In this document: positions 63,475 through 64,000 of the stretch, piece after piece
Position numbering within the stretch: the stretch's first letter is position 1
Layout of the letters: each line of letters starts with the position of its first letter
Origin: Lachnoanaerobaculum sanguinis
GTDB taxonomy: Bacteria > Bacillota > Clostridia > Lachnospirales > Lachnospiraceae
Assembly (NCBI RefSeq): GCF_033242365.1
Contig: NZ_BTHK01000004.1
Location: 62,001-126,000 of the forward strand
Direction of reading: 5' to 3'
Length of the DNA stretch: 64,000 bases
The notes under the pieces: model-generated
Seen by the model: the letters and a program-made list of their open reading frames with translations, nothing else
What the model was told of the DNA's origin: nothing
Databases searched by the model: none
Translations under genes and position numbers: made by a program

Positions 63475-64000
63475 TTATTCACTTGGACCTGTAAGTACTA
63501 CTATATATCCCGATGAATCTAAACTTTTATAACCTATACTTTCAGAATATGAGTCCCAAAATAAATCTGACATAAAAGTATATATTTTACCATCTTCGTC
63601 GTATGAATTATACTCATATTCAATTTCAGGTATTATCCTTCCTCCCCTACTTTTATATACATCTTCCGCTGTCCTACCGGCAAGAATATCTCCACCACTT
63701 TGATACATTACCTTGGCATTCTTTCTTATATAAATTGTCGTTTTATATGGTTCAATTTGGACATCATGTGTACCGTAAATTGTTACATCTTGTACCTCAT
63801 AAAAATTCCCTCTATCAATTACTTTACCTGTTGAAAGCATATGGCCTGCATAAGCAGCATACATACCATTATCATCATCATCAAGCCCTTTTATCTCTCC
63901 TCTTAACAATTTATCAGTAAAGGTCTTACTTGGAGGTACAGGTTCTTGCATTATATTTGTTCTTACTCCGTCAGCTCCCACATAGTATCCGTCTATATAC
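63475..64000 (-). CDS. partial choline-binding-repeat lipoprotein (paralogue C, 5' end outside window)
   Basis: The last about 173 codons of a third long paralogue. The last repeat (YIDGYYVGADGVRT), the PPSK hinge and the C-terminal domain (GKVIDRGNFYEVQDVTIYGTHD, TTIYIRKNAKVMYQSGGDILAGRTAEDVYKSRGGRI) are visible and end VVLTGPSE as in paralogue B. The frame runs open past the window edge. The ATG near 63981 is internal, not the start. Confidence 0.85.
   Translation of the reverse strand, partial: YIDGYYVGADGVRTNIMQEPVPPSKTFTDKLLRGEIKGLDDDDNGMYAAYAGHMLSTGKVIDRGNFYEVQDVTIYGTHDVQIEPYKTTIYIRKNAKVMYQSGGDILAGRTAEDVYKSRGGRIIPEIEYEYNSYDEDGKIYTFMSDLFWDSYSESIGYKSLDSSGYIVVLTGPSE

Noticed and set aside
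1..64000. tRNA, rRNA or T-box elements
   Set aside because: No acceptor/anticodon arms with T-loop sequence, no rRNA segments and no T-box motif were recognised. Only the SAM-I riboswitch was found by eye.

Overview
The window is AT-rich, densely packed DNA from a low-GC Gram-positive bacterium. The gene families (Asp23-FakA-RecG, RsmD-CoaD, DUF4846, a SAM-I riboswitch before metK, CsoR-CopA, HU-RqcP, the TsaE/TsaB/RimI/TsaD set) and the lipoproteins with choline-binding-type repeats fit Clostridia, most likely Lachnospiraceae. A Lachnoanaerobaculum-like genus is only a guess. No rRNA, tRNA, CRISPR array, insertion sequence or prophage was seen.

Layout. 0-18 kb: after one membrane-protein gene on the + strand, two long minus-strand transcription units made largely of overlapping genes. 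One (18.0 to 10.6 kb) runs asp23, fakA, a large hairpin, recG, an L,D-transpeptidase, rsmD, coaD and a coiled-coil protein. The other (10.5 to 0.5 kb) runs an rRNA cytosine methyltransferase, rsuA-like, a 1052-aa SF1 helicase, a HAD phosphatase, an unknown membrane protein, an RluA-type synthase, recU, a divergent hisI and a K+/H+ antiporter, ending at a strong terminator. The theme is RNA modification, recombination/repair and envelope. 18-22.5 kb: azlCD (+) converge on metK-histidine kinase-response regulator (-), which share one transcript behind a SAM-I riboswitch.

22.5-31.8 kb is an accessory island. It holds a DUF4846 lipoprotein, a DUF6434/SAP-type protein, an ABC-F ribosome-protection ATPase, a VOC protein, a methyltransferase, an AraC/GyrI-type regulator and several unknowns. 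It also holds decayed genes: a GNAT gene broken by one stop codon that duplicates an intact copy 3.6 kb away, and an ORF6N gene that has lost its start and an internal segment. 31.8-39.5 kb is a core operon (DUF2752, DUF4190-like, tex, YcxB-like, tsaE, tsaB, rimI, rnz, tsaD, ispD). 39.5-49.5 kb holds homoserine dehydrogenase with an ACT regulator, a phosphosugar mutase, a copper operon (copA with a fused CopZ-like tail, csoR, an RluA-type synthase, an OGG-type glycosylase), and on the + strand hup-rqcP and a methyltransferase. 49.5-54.3 kb holds a fused sugar-nucleotidyltransferase/GmhB-like phosphatase, a PfkB kinase, an NSS transporter and MsrAB.

54.3-64 kb is the most distinctive region. 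It is a tandem array of secreted lipoproteins, most with a TPR block, a chitobiase-C-like beta domain, choline-binding-type repeats and a shared C-terminal domain I cannot assign to a named family. Two intergenic gaps are remnants of further copies, so the array has expanded by duplicating a two-gene module (repeat lipoprotein plus TPR lipoprotein) and is also losing pieces.
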